DNA from: Convivina intestini
GTDB lineage: Bacteria > Bacillota > Bacilli > Lactobacillales > Lactobacillaceae
DNA: 64,000 bases
Direction: 5' to 3'
Assembly (NCBI RefSeq): GCF_003096575.1
Contig: NZ_QEKT01000003.1
Location: forward strand, 1-64,000
Part shown: positions 44,071 to 53,327 of the stretch, piece by piece
Layout of the letters: every line of letters starts with the position of its first letter
Numbering within the stretch: position 1 is the stretch's first letter
Made by a program: the position numbers and the translations under genes
The notes under the pieces: model-generated
Databases searched by the model: none
Told to the model about the DNA's origin: nothing
The model's input: only the letters and a program-made list of their open reading frames with translations

Positions 44071-44664
44071 ATGGCGCAGTTGTATTTTGAATATGGAGCA
44101 ATGGGTTCTGGTAAATCAATTGAGATTTTAAAAGTGACTCATAATTACGAGTTACAGGGACGGGAAGTTTTATTAATGACGCCCTTGGTTGATGATCGCT
44201 ATGGGGTTGGTAAAGTAACAAGTCGGATTGGCTTGTCACGGACAGCTCAGGTTATCGACCCAAAAGAAGATTTGTTTGCAACAATTTCAGCCAAACAAAA
44301 TCCTAATTTGGCTGCGGTTTTAATTGATGAAGCCCAGTTTTTGACTGCTGCCCAAGTCGACCAGCTGGCCTATGTGGTTGATCGATTAAAATTGCCGGTG
44401 ATGACTTTTGGTCTAAAGCAGGATGCCTTTAACCAACTTTTTGAAGGGTCTAAGCGTTTACTGGAAGTGGCTGATAAATTAGAAGAAATGAAAACAATTT
44501 GTTCTTTTTGTGGTAAAAAAGCAACCACCCAGTTACGAATCGTTAATGGAAAGCCTCAGTATTCTGGGCAACAAGTCTTGATTGGTGGGGATAGTACGTA
44601 TATGCCAACCTGCCGTTACCACTGGTATCATCCAATCATTGAAAAAATTAGGACGGAGGAATAA
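44071..44664 (+). CDS. tdk: Thymidine kinase
   Basis: 197 residues, the TK1 type. Walker A is GAMGSGKS (about 9-16); the Walker B-like stretch is [10 protein letters not shown]. The zinc pairs are intact: CSFC near residue 148 and CRYH near the C-terminus. It phosphorylates thymidine in the salvage pathway. It starts the tdk-prfA-prmC-tsaC run, 8 nt before prfA. Confidence 0.97.
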   Translation: MAQLYFEYGAMGSGKSIEILKVTHNYELQGREVLLMTPLVDDRYGVGKVTSRIGLSRTAQVIDPKEDLFATISAKQNPNLAAVLIDEAQFLTAAQVDQLAYVVDRLKLPVMTFGLKQDAFNQLFEGSKRLLEVADKLEEMKTICSFCGKKATTQLRIVNGKPQYSGQQVLIGGDSTYMPTCRYHWYHPIIEKIRTEE

Positions 44665-44672
44665 GTACGGTT

Positions 44673-45749
44673 ATGGATAATATTTTTGCCCAGTTACAAA
44701 CAGTGGTTGATCGTTATGATGAGTTAAATCAAATGTTGGCCGATCCCGAAGTTATGAATGATTCTCAAAATTATATGGCTCTTTCTAAAGAAGCCGGTGG
44801 TTTGCGGGAGACTGTGGAAAAATTTAAAGAATATGAACGAGTTGTTCAAGAAATTGCCGATGCCCAGGAACTACTTAGTGATGATGAAATGGCTGATTTG
44901 GCCAAGGAAGATCTAGCTCAACTACGTCCGCAAAAAGAAAACCTTGAAGAAACGTTGAAGGTCTTAATGTTACCCAAAGATCCTAATGATGATAAAAACA
45001 TCATTATGGAAATTCGAGGAGCCGCCGGTGGGGATGAATCTTCGCTATTTGCTGGGGATTTATTAAACATGTATCGTCGTTATGCTGAAAGTCAAAACTG
45101 GTCAGTTGAAATCGTTGATGAAAGTACGACAGAAGTTGGCGGTTATAAAGAAGTCGTCTTGATGATTAGTGGTACGCAGGTCTTTTCCAAGTTGAAATTT
45201 GAAAGTGGTGCCCATCGCGTGCAAAGAATTCCAACCACGGAAACCCAGGGACGAGTGCATACTAGTACAGCTACGGTAGGGGTTATGCCTGAATTTGAAG
45301 AAGTTGAAATGGATGGATTGATTGATCCTAAAGATGTTCGTGAAGACGTTTACCGTTCCAGTGGTGCTGGAGGACAGCACGTCAATAAGACTAGTTCAGC
45401 CATCCGCTTGACCCACGAACCGACCGGTATTACCGTTGCCATGCAAGATGAACGCTCCCAGCAGCAAAACCGTGCCCGCGCCTGGAAAATTCTAAACGCT
45501 CGTGTTTATGATCATTTTGCGCAACAAAATGAAGCCCAGTATGCTGCCCAACGTAAAAACGCAGTGGGTTCGGGTGATCGTTCCGAACGAATTCGGACTT
45601 ATAATTATCCGCAAAATCGAGTGACCGATCATCGAATTGGTTTGACATTAAATAAATTAGACCGAATCATGAACGGAGAATTAGCTGATATTATTGATGC
45701 CTTAGTCTTGGCCGAACAAACAGCTAAATTAGCGGCGCTGAATCAATGA
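44673..45749 (+). CDS. prfA: Peptide chain release factor 1
   Basis: 358 residues. GGQ in [12 protein letters not shown] (about 232) catalyses peptide release and is the target of PrmC, encoded next. The anticodon-like PxT region lies in [11 protein letters not shown]. It reads UAA and UAG. Its stop overlaps the prmC start by 4 nt. Confidence 0.98.
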   Translation: MDNIFAQLQTVVDRYDELNQMLADPEVMNDSQNYMALSKEAGGLRETVEKFKEYERVVQEIADAQELLSDDEMADLAKEDLAQLRPQKENLEETLKVLMLPKDPNDDKNIIMEIRGAAGGDESSLFAGDLLNMYRRYAESQNWSVEIVDESTTEVGGYKEVVLMISGTQVFSKLKFESGAHRVQRIPTTETQGRVHTSTATVGVMPEFEEVEMDGLIDPKDVREDVYRSSGAGGQHVNKTSSAIRLTHEPTGITVAMQDERSQQQNRARAWKILNARVYDHFAQQNEAQYAAQRKNAVGSGDRSERIRTYNYPQNRVTDHRIGLTLNKLDRIMNGELADIIDALVLAEQTAKLAALNQ

Positions 45750-46651
45750 TGATAAATAATAATGCCGGGAAAAGTCAGCCAGTTAAAATTTCAATTTTAG
45801 AAGCTCGAAAATGGGCTTTAACAGAGTTAACGGCAGCTGGTTTAGATGAAAGTGAGTCAGCTGATAATATTGATTTTTTGCTGACCGGGGCACTAGGTAT
45901 CAATTATGGTATGCTGCGTGCCAATATAACGCGAATGCTACCTGAAAATATTAGTCAGGTTTGGCCACAATGGATCGCTGGACTGATTAATCGGCGGCCC
46001 CCACAATATTTACTTGGTTTAGCTCCTTTTTATGGCCATGAATTTATGGTTGATGAACGGGTGTTAATCCCGCGTCCTGAAACCGAACAGTTAGTTGAGT
46101 GGATTTTAAAAGATTTAAAACCGGGGATGGATACGCTTAAAGTGCTTGATATTGGTACCGGTAGCGGGGCAATTATTGAAACACTGTTGTTGGCTGATGC
46201 ACGTTTGCAGGGAATGGCCTTGGATATCTCAGAAGCGGCTTTAAATGTGGCTCAGCGTAATGCTCAACGCCTAAATGTAGCCCATATTAGCTTCATCCAA
46301 TCTGATGTTTGGCAGAATTTAGATCAACAGGCCCAATTTGACATTATTGTGTCCAATCCCCCTTATATTGATGTTAACCAGCAGGCTAAAATGGATCAAA
46401 GTGTTAAAGATTATGAACCTGATTTGGCCTTATACGCTAATAATCAGGGCTTAGCTATTTATCAAACGATTGCCCAGGATTTAGGACAACATCTAACGGC
46501 AAATGGTCGGGCTTATTTTGAAATTGGCTATGATCAGGGACCGACTTTGGTGGAACTTTTTCAGGCAGCAGTGCCGGATGCCGAAGTTACCTTAAAACAA
46601 GATTTTTCCGGTTTAGACCGGATGATTAGAGTAAAACGTCATGGAAACTAA
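45746..46651 (+). CDS. prmC: Release factor glutamine methyltransferase
   Basis: 301 residues. SAM-binding [11 protein letters not shown] (about 132-142) and the catalytic NPPYI (about 210) in a Rossmann-type fold. The N-terminal helical domain (about 15-95) recognises release factors. It methylates the GGQ Gln of RF1 and RF2. ATG at 45746 overlaps prfA; the 3' end overlaps tsaC by 11 nt. Confidence 0.96.
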   Translation: MMINNNAGKSQPVKISILEARKWALTELTAAGLDESESADNIDFLLTGALGINYGMLRANITRMLPENISQVWPQWIAGLINRRPPQYLLGLAPFYGHEFMVDERVLIPRPETEQLVEWILKDLKPGMDTLKVLDIGTGSGAIIETLLLADARLQGMALDISEAALNVAQRNAQRLNVAHISFIQSDVWQNLDQQAQFDIIVSNPPYIDVNQQAKMDQSVKDYEPDLALYANNQGLAIYQTIAQDLGQHLTANGRAYFEIGYDQGPTLVELFQAAVPDAEVTLKQDFSGLDRMIRVKRHGN

Positions 46652-47663
46652 AAAATTTACAACTTTACCAGCCGATTTGCAAGCTGCGGCTCAACTAATT
46701 CAACAGGGTCAAGTAGTGGCTTTTCCAACTGAAACGGTATATGGATTGGGGGCCAATGCCCTAGATGAAACTGCCGTACAAAAAGTCTTTACGGCTAAGG
46801 GCCGTCCAGCCGATAATCCCTTGATTATTACTGTTGATCAAATTGATCAGGTAGCCGATTTAGCTGTGATTTCACCGACAGCCCGCCAGTTAATGGATCA
46901 ATTTTGGCCGGGTTCTTTAACGATTATTTTGCCAATTCAAATCGGTAAAGTGTCACCTTTGGTTACCGGTGGATTAGATACGGCGGCTTTTCGGTTGCCA
47001 GATAATCAAGCGACCCAGGAGCTAATTCGTTTGGCTGGTACGCCAATCGTAGGGCCTAGTGCTAATACTTCTGGTAAACCTTCACCGACCACAGCGGCCC
47101 ATGTTTGGCATGATATGCAGGGTAAAATTGCGGGGATTGTTGATGATGGACCAACAACAGTCGGGGTTGAATCAACGGTGATCGACCTGTCAACCAGTCA
47201 GCCAACCATTCTTAGAACCGGCGCCGTCACGCAAGAAGAGTTGAGTCAGGCCTTGGGCCAAAGCGTGATTGATGCTACTAGTGCCAAAGCAATCGCGGAT
47301 AATCAGACACCTAAAGCACCGGGCATGAAATATCGCCATTATGCACCGGATAAGCCGGTTGTTGTGTTTGATCCTTTGGATATTGCGGAGTTAAAGTTGG
47401 CTTTAAAGCCAGCTGACGTTGTATTAGCCTTAGAAGAGGAATTGGATATTTTGGCTTTACCTGGTCAGCAAACTTGGTCTTTAGGCTCGTCTATAATGAA
47501 TGCTAGTGAGCAATTATTTGCCGGCTTACGTTATTTTGACGACCGGGATAGCGTCCAAACAATTTATGTGGAACGGATGCCAGAAATGGGTCTCGGTCGA
47601 GCATTTAACAATCGATTATCCAAAGCAGCGGGCAATCAATTTTTTATACCAAAGGAAGGATAG
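46641..47663 (+). CDS. tsaC: L-threonylcarbamoyladenylate synthase (TsaC/Sua5 type)
   Basis: 340 residues. The YrdC domain (about 12-205: GQVVAFPTETVYGLGANA, KGRPADNPLI, GPSANTSGKPSPT) is followed by a Sua5-type C-terminal domain (about 225-340), joined by PGMKYRHYAP. It makes threonylcarbamoyl-AMP, the first step of t6A37 tRNA modification; TsaB and TsaD, encoded 2-4 kb downstream, use the product. Confidence 0.96.
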   Translation: METKKFTTLPADLQAAAQLIQQGQVVAFPTETVYGLGANALDETAVQKVFTAKGRPADNPLIITVDQIDQVADLAVISPTARQLMDQFWPGSLTIILPIQIGKVSPLVTGGLDTAAFRLPDNQATQELIRLAGTPIVGPSANTSGKPSPTTAAHVWHDMQGKIAGIVDDGPTTVGVESTVIDLSTSQPTILRTGAVTQEELSQALGQSVIDATSAKAIADNQTPKAPGMKYRHYAPDKPVVVFDPLDIAELKLALKPADVVLALEEELDILALPGQQTWSLGSSIMNASEQLFAGLRYFDDRDSVQTIYVERMPEMGLGRAFNNRLSKAAGNQFFIPKEG

Positions 47664-47673
47664 GAGAGCTGCA

Positions 47674-48246
47674 ATGAAACAAATTGAATCAATTGCCGTC
47701 TATTGTGGTGCTTCAACTGGTAACAAAGTTAGTTACCAAACAGCGACAAAAGAGTTGGCACAATGGTTAGTTAACAATCACTTGGCTCTGGTCTATGGTG
47801 GGGGCGGTTTTGGTTTAATGGGTATTTTGGGTAGCACTGTCTTAGCGCTGGGTGGCCATGTACCTGGCGTAATCCCGCAAGAGTTATATGATCGTGGAAC
47901 GGCCCTTCCTCAACTAAAAGATCTAACCGTGGTGGCAGACATGTCCACTCGTAAAAAAACAATGCTGGCTAAAGCCGATGCTTGTATCGCTTTACCAGGT
48001 GGCCCGGGTACCCTAGAAGAAATTGCAGAAGCATTTTCCTGGGCACTTTTGGGCGATAACGCTAATCCTTGTATTTTTTACAATGTGGCTGGTTATTTTG
48101 ATGTATTAGAAAAGTTTTTTGATGAAATGGTTCAAGCTGGTTTCCTTTCTAAAAATAATCGTGCGGCTCTATTTTTCTCAGATTCTTTAGCTGAAATTTG
48201 GGATTTTATGCAAGATTATCAAACCCCAGAAATTAGGAAATATTAG
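47674..48246 (+). CDS. LOG-family phosphoribohydrolase
   Basis: 190 residues from the ATG at 47674, placed 7 nt after TAGGAG; a longer in-frame extension overlaps tsaC and is unsupported. The family motif PGGPGTLEE (about 109-117), with MSTRKK before it and the N-terminal VYCGAS, marks it as a lysine decarboxylase-like LOG protein that releases bases from nucleoside monophosphates. Bacterial substrates are uncertain. It ends the tdk operon. Confidence 0.9.
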   Translation: MKQIESIAVYCGASTGNKVSYQTATKELAQWLVNNHLALVYGGGGFGLMGILGSTVLALGGHVPGVIPQELYDRGTALPQLKDLTVVADMSTRKKTMLAKADACIALPGGPGTLEEIAEAFSWALLGDNANPCIFYNVAGYFDVLEKFFDEMVQAGFLSKNNRAALFFSDSLAEIWDFMQDYQTPEIRKY

Positions 48247-48305
48247 CCGAATGCGATAATTTGCATTTAATTTCACAGATAAATCCCGCTAACCCTTAAC
48301 AGAGG

Positions 48306-48314
48306 TGCTATAAT
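48306..48314 (+). promoter_or_regulatory. Distal extended -10 promoter of ptsH
   Basis: TGcTATAAT at 48306-48314, with no good -35 at the right distance. It would give a leader of about 105 nt before ptsH. Confidence 0.45.
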
Positions 48315-48356
48315 CGGTATTAACATAGTAGTAGCAGGACTTCAAAAGCTTTTCGC

Positions 48357-48385
48357 TTGAAATTTTGTAAGCGCTTTGCTAAACT
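48357..48385 (+). promoter_or_regulatory. Proximal ptsH promoter with an imperfect cre site
   Basis: TTGAAA (48357-48362), 17-nt spacer, TAAACT (48380-48385). The spacer holds TGTAAGCGCTTTGC (48366-48379), which matches the cre consensus TGWAANCGNTNWCA at every fixed base except the last two. If used, CcpA would sit between -35 and -10. Confidence 0.4.
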
Positions 48386-48425
48386 GTAGAAGGATAGTTA
48401 CGATAACTAAAAGGAGATTTTTATC

Positions 48426-48695
48426 ATGGCAGAGACTAAGAGTTTTAATATTATTGCAGAGGCTGGAATTCATGCTCGCCCTGCTACATTGTTGGTTCAA
48501 GCAGCTTCTAAGTTCGTTTCTGATGTGACCCTTGCTTATCAAGGTAAGGAAGTTAACTTGAAGTCCATCATGGGTGTGATGTCTTTGGGTGTTGGTCATG
48601 GTGCCGACGTAACCATTAAGGCTAATGGTGCGGATGAAAAAGAAGCATTAGAAGTGATTACTAAGGTTATGGTTGATGAGGGCCTTGCCAAGTAA
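48426..48695 (+). CDS. ptsH: Phosphocarrier protein HPr
   Basis: 89 residues. His16 in AGIHARPAT is phosphorylated by enzyme I, and Ser47 in [12 protein letters not shown] by HPr kinase for CcpA-mediated control. Codon use is strongly biased and AAAGGAG precedes the start, so expression should be high. The usual ptsI partner is absent: a terminator and tsaB follow instead. Enzyme I must be elsewhere, or HPr serves mainly as a regulator. Confidence 0.97.
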   Translation: MAETKSFNIIAEAGIHARPATLLVQAASKFVSDVTLAYQGKEVNLKSIMGVMSLGVGHGADVTIKANGADEKEALEVITKVMVDEGLAK

Positions 48696-48723
48696 ATCAG
48701 TTAAGTGATTACAATAATGATTG

Positions 48724-48745
48724 TCGCCTTGAGCGGCTTTTTTTA
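48724..48745 (+). terminator. Terminator after ptsH
   Basis: Short stem GTCGC / GCGGC (one G-U) with a 5-nt loop and a 7-T tail. Confidence 0.7.
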
Positions 48746-48768
48746 TTGTTTTTCCGCTGGTTTGGCTG

Positions 48769-48777
48769 TGGTAAAAT
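48769..48777 (+). promoter_or_regulatory. Extended -10 promoter at the tsaB start codon
   Basis: TGgTAAAAT ends at 48777, so +1 is predicted at about 48784, one base before the tsaB ATG. There is no ribosome binding site before that ATG. Confidence 0.45.
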
Positions 48778-48784
48778 AAAAACT

Positions 48785-49498
48785 ATGAAGATTTTAGCAT
48801 TTGATACTAGTAACCAACCCCTGGTTGTGACTTTAGCGCAGGACACAGAGGTTGTACAACAATATGAAACCAACCAACCCCGGAGTCATTCGATTCAGCT
48901 GTTACCAGCGATTAAACAGCTACTACAAGAGCAGGACTGGCAGTTAACTGATTTAGACCGAATTGTCGTAGCTCAAGGACCTGGATCTTTTACCGGGCTG
49001 CGAATCGGCGTTACGGTAGGAAAAGTTTTAGCTGATACCTTAAATATTCCGTTAGTAGGGGTATCTAGTCTGGCTATTTTAGCTGCTCAAATACCAGGTG
49101 ATAGTCTGGTTGTACCGATTTTTGACGCCCGTAACCAAAACGTTTTTACCGGTGTTTATCAAAACGGTGATAATCTCTTGGCTGATGGTCATTATCCAAT
49201 TCAAACTGTCTTGGATTTCTTGGGACAAAAGTCAACTGCCGTAACTTTTTTAGGTGATGCTCAAAATTTTGCTGATTTAATTATGGATCAACTAAAGGAT
49301 CAGGTCGTCACAATTTTAGCGCCGGAAGACAGTTTGCCTAATGGGGATGGAATTATTCGAATAGGCTTGAAGCAGACGCCAGTAGAAAATATTGCTGATT
49401 TTAACCCTAACTATCTCCGTAAAACGCAGGCCGAATTAAATTGGCTGGCGCAACATCCAGGAGAGGATCGTCCGGAAGATTATGTTTTCGAAGTCTAA
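48785..49498 (+). CDS. tsaB: t6A biosynthesis protein TsaB
   Basis: 237 residues from the ATG at 48785; the longer frame upstream begins inside the ptsH terminator region. N-terminal ILAFDTSNQPL, RSHSIQLLPAI and GPGSFTGLRIG are diagnostic. It supports TsaD in t6A synthesis as a heterodimer with TsaD and TsaE. The gene probably lacks an untranslated leader. It overlaps rimI by 17 nt. Confidence 0.95.
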   Translation: MKILAFDTSNQPLVVTLAQDTEVVQQYETNQPRSHSIQLLPAIKQLLQEQDWQLTDLDRIVVAQGPGSFTGLRIGVTVGKVLADTLNIPLVGVSSLAILAAQIPGDSLVVPIFDARNQNVFTGVYQNGDNLLADGHYPIQTVLDFLGQKSTAVTFLGDAQNFADLIMDQLKDQVVTILAPEDSLPNGDGIIRIGLKQTPVENIADFNPNYLRKTQAELNWLAQHPGEDRPEDYVFEV

Positions 49499-50027
49499 CG
49501 GTCGCAGTAATCATCCACTCATGCCTTTTCAAGTGTTTGAATCGCAGACGGTAGTTATTAGAGAAAACTGGTTTACTATTCGTTATGCCCAAGCTACTGA
49601 TATTGAGCAAATGGTAGCAATTCAAGAGGCCGTCTATGATGGATATAGTCCTTGGCAAGCAGCTGATTTTTCTTTTGAACTACGTCATCCGGAAGATAGA
49701 ATTTATCTGGTTGTTGAGCACGAAAACCGCTTAGTTGCTTTTATTGGTTTAGTTCAGCGGGCTTGGTATCATGACTTACATATTACCAATTTAGCCGTCT
49801 TACCAATTTGGCAAGGTCATGGGATTGGCGCCTTTTTATTGAAGATGGTTCAAAAATTAGGAGAAGAATTAAATTTACCAGCTACTTCTTTAGAGGTACG
49901 GGCTTCTAATCATATTGCTCGTCATTTATATGAAAAAATCGGGTATCAGACGATTGCGATAATTAAAGAATATTATCGTGATAATCACGAGGATGCCCTG
50001 TCGATGGTGTTAAATATTGATCGTTAA
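49482..50027 (+). CDS. rimI: Ribosomal protein S18-alanine N-acetyltransferase RimI
   Basis: 181 residues. GNAT fold with the acetyl-CoA loop GHGIGAFLL (Q/RxxGxG/A type, about 116) and C-terminal NHIARHLYEKIGY. The N-terminal 24 residues before the GNAT core are additional and start within tsaB. RimI acetylates the Ala at the N-terminus of S18 and is commonly linked to tsaB and tsaD. A second GNAT gene follows with a small overlap. Confidence 0.88.
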   Translation: MFSKSNGRSNHPLMPFQVFESQTVVIRENWFTIRYAQATDIEQMVAIQEAVYDGYSPWQAADFSFELRHPEDRIYLVVEHENRLVAFIGLVQRAWYHDLHITNLAVLPIWQGHGIGAFLLKMVQKLGEELNLPATSLEVRASNHIARHLYEKIGYQTIAIIKEYYRDNHEDALSMVLNIDR

Positions 50028-50430
50028 ATTAGCGCAAATAAAAGATGCTCAAATAATTTATCAAATTGGCTTAGCTGCATTTGGTACGGAACAGTTACCT
50101 TTAAGTGTCATTGAACATGAAATAGCTAGCCCTCGGGCTAGCTATTTCATCAGTTCTTCAGGTTTTGTTGGCGTTACACATATCCTAGATGAGTTGGAAA
50201 TCAACTATTTGGCCGTTGATCCCAAACAGCAAGGCCAAGGCCAAGGAAGGGCACTGCTAGAAGCAGTCTTAGCTTTGAGCGGTGTTCATCGTTTTTTATT
50301 GGAAGTTGCCGCTGATAATGTGGTGGCTCAAGCCTTATATCGAAAATTGGGTTTTTCAGAGTATTATCGACGGCGTGCGTACTATCGAAATGGAGAAGAT
50401 GCCATCATGATGGAGAAGATTAATGACTAA
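50017..50430 (+). CDS. Second RimI-like GNAT acetyltransferase
   Basis: 137 residues from a TTG start at 50017 that overlaps rimI by 11 nt. The GNAT core is complete: [20 protein letters not shown] (acetyl-CoA loop), [20 protein letters not shown] and the end [12 protein letters not shown]. It is shorter than the first copy and lacks its N-terminal extension. It overlaps tsaD by 8 nt. It is probably a duplicate or a partner with a different N-terminal target. Confidence 0.85.
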   Translation: MIVKLAQIKDAQIIYQIGLAAFGTEQLPLSVIEHEIASPRASYFISSSGFVGVTHILDELEINYLAVDPKQQGQGQGRALLEAVLALSGVHRFLLEVAADNVVAQALYRKLGFSEYYRRRAYYRNGEDAIMMEKIND

Positions 50431-51439
50431 AATAATTGCATTTGAATCTAGTGCTGATGAGACCAGTGTGGCTATTGTAGAAGATGGCCACACAGTGTTG
50501 AGTAATAGTGTGGCTACTCAGATTAATTCCCATCAACGTTTTGGGGGGATTGTGCCGGAAGTTGCTAGCCGGCATCATATTGAATGGATTAGTCGTGTTT
50601 TAGATGACGCTTTAGATCAAGCCCAGGTAAAACCTGATGAATTAGATGCTGTTGCCGTTACTTACGGACCAGGTTTAGTCGGCTCACTCTTAGTGGGATT
50701 AATGGGGGCGAAAACTTTTGCTTTAGCCCATGATTTACCAATTATTCCGGTGAACCATTTGGCTGGTCATATTGCGGCTGCGAATTTTAATCAGCCAATT
50801 CAATATCCAGCGCTAGCCTTAATGGTTTCGGGGGGACATACTGAGTTGGTCTTAATGCCAAAACAAAATCAATTCCAAGTTCTTGGTGAAACTCGTGATG
50901 ATGCGGCTGGAGAAAGCTTTGATAAAGTTGGCCGTTTGTTAGGTCTAGCCTATCCAGCTGGTAAAGAAATTGATGAAATGGCTCATCGCGGTACAGCACA
51001 AATGAAATTCCCAACAGCCATGGCTCATGAAGATAATTATGATTTTAGTTTTTCAGGTTTAAAAAGCGCGGTCATTAATTATGTGCATCATGCTCAGCAA
51101 AAAAATGAAACAATTAATGCTGATAATTTGGCCTGTGCTTTTCAGAATGCAGTGGTTGACGCCTTGGTTGGCCGTACGCAAAAGGCTTTGGCTAATTATC
51201 CGGTTCGTAGCTTTATTTTAGCCGGTGGTGTCGCTGCTAATTCACAATTACGGGAAGCTTTGCAAACAATGTTAACCGAATTCCCTGAGACAACCTATAT
51301 TCCAGTGCCCATTCAATACAGCGGTGATAATGCAGCAATGATTGGTGCAGCAGGTTTTTGGAACTATCAAGACCATGTTTTTGCTGGTCTAGACTTAAAT
51401 ACTAATCCTGGATTAGATTTTGAGTTGGGGGAGTTTTAA
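50423..51439 (+). CDS. tsaD: tRNA N6-adenosine threonylcarbamoyltransferase TsaD
   Basis: 338 residues. Metal-binding motif HLAGHI (about 111-116), [22 protein letters not shown] and SFSGLKSAV, with NAAMIGAAG near the C-terminus, define the Kae1/TsaD family. It transfers threonylcarbamoyl from TC-AMP (made by TsaC) to A37 of tRNAs reading ANN. It is the last gene of tsaB-rimI-rimI2-tsaD. Confidence 0.97.
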   Translation: MTKIIAFESSADETSVAIVEDGHTVLSNSVATQINSHQRFGGIVPEVASRHHIEWISRVLDDALDQAQVKPDELDAVAVTYGPGLVGSLLVGLMGAKTFALAHDLPIIPVNHLAGHIAAANFNQPIQYPALALMVSGGHTELVLMPKQNQFQVLGETRDDAAGESFDKVGRLLGLAYPAGKEIDEMAHRGTAQMKFPTAMAHEDNYDFSFSGLKSAVINYVHHAQQKNETINADNLACAFQNAVVDALVGRTQKALANYPVRSFILAGGVAANSQLREALQTMLTEFPETTYIPVPIQYSGDNAAMIGAAGFWNYQDHVFAGLDLNTNPGLDFELGEF

Positions 51440-51456
51440 AAACATTGTGAAAGATT

Positions 51457-51486
51457 AGAGGTGTAATATAGGAAAGCCTCTATTTT
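51457..51486 (+). terminator. Weak terminator after tsaD
   Basis: AGAGG / CCTCT arms with a 15-nt loop followed by ATTTT. It lies before the rex promoter. Confidence 0.4.
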
Positions 51487-51487
51487 G

Positions 51488-51517
51488 TGGTATACTGAAT
51501 AAGTGTGTATTTCACAA
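51488..51517 (+). promoter_or_regulatory. rex promoter with a Rex-like half site
   Basis: Extended -10 TGgTATACT (51488-51496) is followed by TTTCACAA (51510-51517), a perfect half of the Rex operator TTGTGAAN4TTCACAA. The left half is poor and its spacing is off by one. Self-repression is plausible but not shown. Confidence 0.35.
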
Positions 51518-51542
51518 ACTTTATTAAACACAGGAGTTAATC

Positions 51543-52193
51543 ATGCCAGAACAACCGAAAATACCTCGGGCAACCGCTAAGCGATTGCCAATTTATTATC
51601 GATATTTAACTTTTTTAAATGATGCTGGGACTCAGCGGATTTCATCAGCTGAGTTAAGCGATGCTACTAAATTTGATGCGGCTACGATTCGTCGTGATTT
51701 TTCTTACTTTGGTGCTCTAGGTAAGCGTGGGTACGGTTACGATGTTGAGGCCTTGTTAGAATTTTTTGCGAATGTCTTGGATCAAAATAGCTTAATCAAT
51801 GTGGCTTTAATTGGGGTTGGTCATTTGGGACAGGCCCTCTTAAACTTTAATTTTCATCAATCTTCTAATATGCGGATTGCGGCAGCCTTTGATGTCGATT
51901 CAGAACGGATTGGTCACGTTTTTTCCGGTGTACCGATTTATAGCATGGAAGATTTACAAGAACAAATTGCTGTTCAACGTATTAATATTGCAATTTTGAC
52001 GGTACCACAAGAAGTGGCCCAAGAAATAACCGACCAATTGGTAGCGGCTGGGGTAAAAGGGATTTTGAACTTTACGCCATTACGAGTAACGGTACCAACC
52101 GGTGTACGAGTTCAAAACGTTGATTTAACTAACGAATTACAAACATTGGTTTACTTTATTCAAAACTACGGTTCAATTACAACGGGGAATTAA
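51543..52193 (+). CDS. rex: Redox-sensing transcriptional repressor Rex
   Basis: 216 residues. N-terminal winged helix ([16 protein letters not shown], then [14 protein letters not shown]) and a Rossmann domain with [12 protein letters not shown] (NAD-binding glycines, about 95). It senses NADH/NAD+ and represses fermentation genes. CAGGAG precedes the start. The femX gene follows 6 nt after the stop. Confidence 0.97.
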   Translation: MPEQPKIPRATAKRLPIYYRYLTFLNDAGTQRISSAELSDATKFDAATIRRDFSYFGALGKRGYGYDVEALLEFFANVLDQNSLINVALIGVGHLGQALLNFNFHQSSNMRIAAAFDVDSERIGHVFSGVPIYSMEDLQEQIAVQRINIAILTVPQEVAQEITDQLVAAGVKGILNFTPLRVTVPTGVRVQNVDLTNELQTLVYFIQNYGSITTGN

Positions 52194-52199
52194 AACGGA

Positions 52200-53237
52200 A
52201 TGCCACTTTTAAATTTAGATGATCAAAAAAAGGTAGCCGAATATCAAAACTTTGTACGAACGGATCCACGCGGACAGGTGACACAAGACCCTTTGTGGGG
52301 CGACCTAAAGGCTAATTGGGGCCATGTTTACGTATACCATGAAACCAACGGTCAAATTGATGCGGTCATGACGGTCTTAACTGTTGAAGCGGTACCTGGT
52401 AAGCTTTTAGCCTATAGTGGCCGTGGACCGATTGCCAATCTAGATGATATTGATTTAATTAAGGCGTTAATCAAAGAAGCTCTGGCAGCTTTACCGGATA
52501 ATGTATTTCTCTTACGTTTAGATCCTGAAGTGCCTTACTCAGACGAACTGGATGCTCGGTACCGTCAAGCTGGGTTCATTACGCGTAATCGTCAAATTGA
52601 GCACATGCACGGGAACATTCAACCTCGTAAAAACGTCGTACTCTACTATGATGGTCGGGGTGAAGGCGCTCAAAAAATCACCGATGAAGAAAGCTTGATG
52701 AAGCATTTTAAGCGAGACTACCGCAATCAAATTCGTCGTGCTGCTAAAGATGGCGTGGTGGTTACTAGTGGTGACAGCCAAGCCGATGTGGAAGCCTTTT
52801 TTGATACCTATGTTTTAATGGCCAAAGCCCAACAAATAACCCATCGCCCGCTTAGTTATTTCTTGCGTATGCAGCAGCTTTGGCAGGGAACAGGTTTCTT
52901 TAAAGTATTTTTAGCTCACTTTGACAATCAAGTGGTGGCTAGTGGTATTGGTTTTAGTTATGGTGATGAGATTTGGTATATGTATGCTGGTTCCAATCGT
53001 CAATATGCTAAACACTATGCTCCCTATGCCGTACAGTGGGAAATGCTAAAGTGGGGTCTAGCTTTAGGCAAAACTGAGTATGATTTTGGCGGCGTTGGTG
53101 ATTTTGTACCAACCGACGGGCTCTACAAGTTTAAACATGGCTTTGCGTACCACGATCCGCACGCCGAATATATTGGTGAGTTGGACTGGGTAATTGATGA
53201 GCAAGGCTATCAAGAATACTTGAAGCAGTTTCAATAA
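52200..53237 (+). CDS. femX: FemX-type lipid II precursor aminoacyltransferase
   Basis: 345 residues. Two GNAT-like domains of the FemABX family. MPLLNLDDQKKV at the N-terminus, PRGQVTQDPLW, the IQPRKNVVL stretch, DYRNQIRRAAKDGV, GITHRP-like QITHRPLSYF and YMYAGSNRQYAKHYAPYAVQ fit the Weissella viridescens FemX as I remember it, which adds the first residue of the interpeptide bridge from aminoacyl-tRNA (L-Ala or L-Ser). The 1-residue class is likely but not certain. It is translated with rex. Confidence 0.9.
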   Translation: MPLLNLDDQKKVAEYQNFVRTDPRGQVTQDPLWGDLKANWGHVYVYHETNGQIDAVMTVLTVEAVPGKLLAYSGRGPIANLDDIDLIKALIKEALAALPDNVFLLRLDPEVPYSDELDARYRQAGFITRNRQIEHMHGNIQPRKNVVLYYDGRGEGAQKITDEESLMKHFKRDYRNQIRRAAKDGVVVTSGDSQADVEAFFDTYVLMAKAQQITHRPLSYFLRMQQLWQGTGFFKVFLAHFDNQVVASGIGFSYGDEIWYMYAGSNRQYAKHYAPYAVQWEMLKWGLALGKTEYDFGGVGDFVPTDGLYKFKHGFAYHDPHAEYIGELDWVIDEQGYQEYLKQFQ

Positions 53238-53327
53238 TGAAAAGCTGCGTTGGCCGTCTTTTTCTTTATCAAACCAATCCCACAGCAGCATTAAATGGAT
53301 TTTTAATGTGAGTGGAAGGAGGAACAG

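Noticed and set aside
47500-47673. Longer LOG-family protein starting inside tsaC
   Set aside because: It would overlap tsaC by over 160 nt. The ATG at 47674 has a ribosome binding site and gives the usual family start.
48746-48784. Longer TsaB
   Set aside because: The upstream start lies beside the ptsH terminator and adds 13 residues not found in the family.
51440-51520. Full Rex operator palindrome
   Set aside because: Only one good half site exists near the -10 element; the other half and the spacing do not fit.
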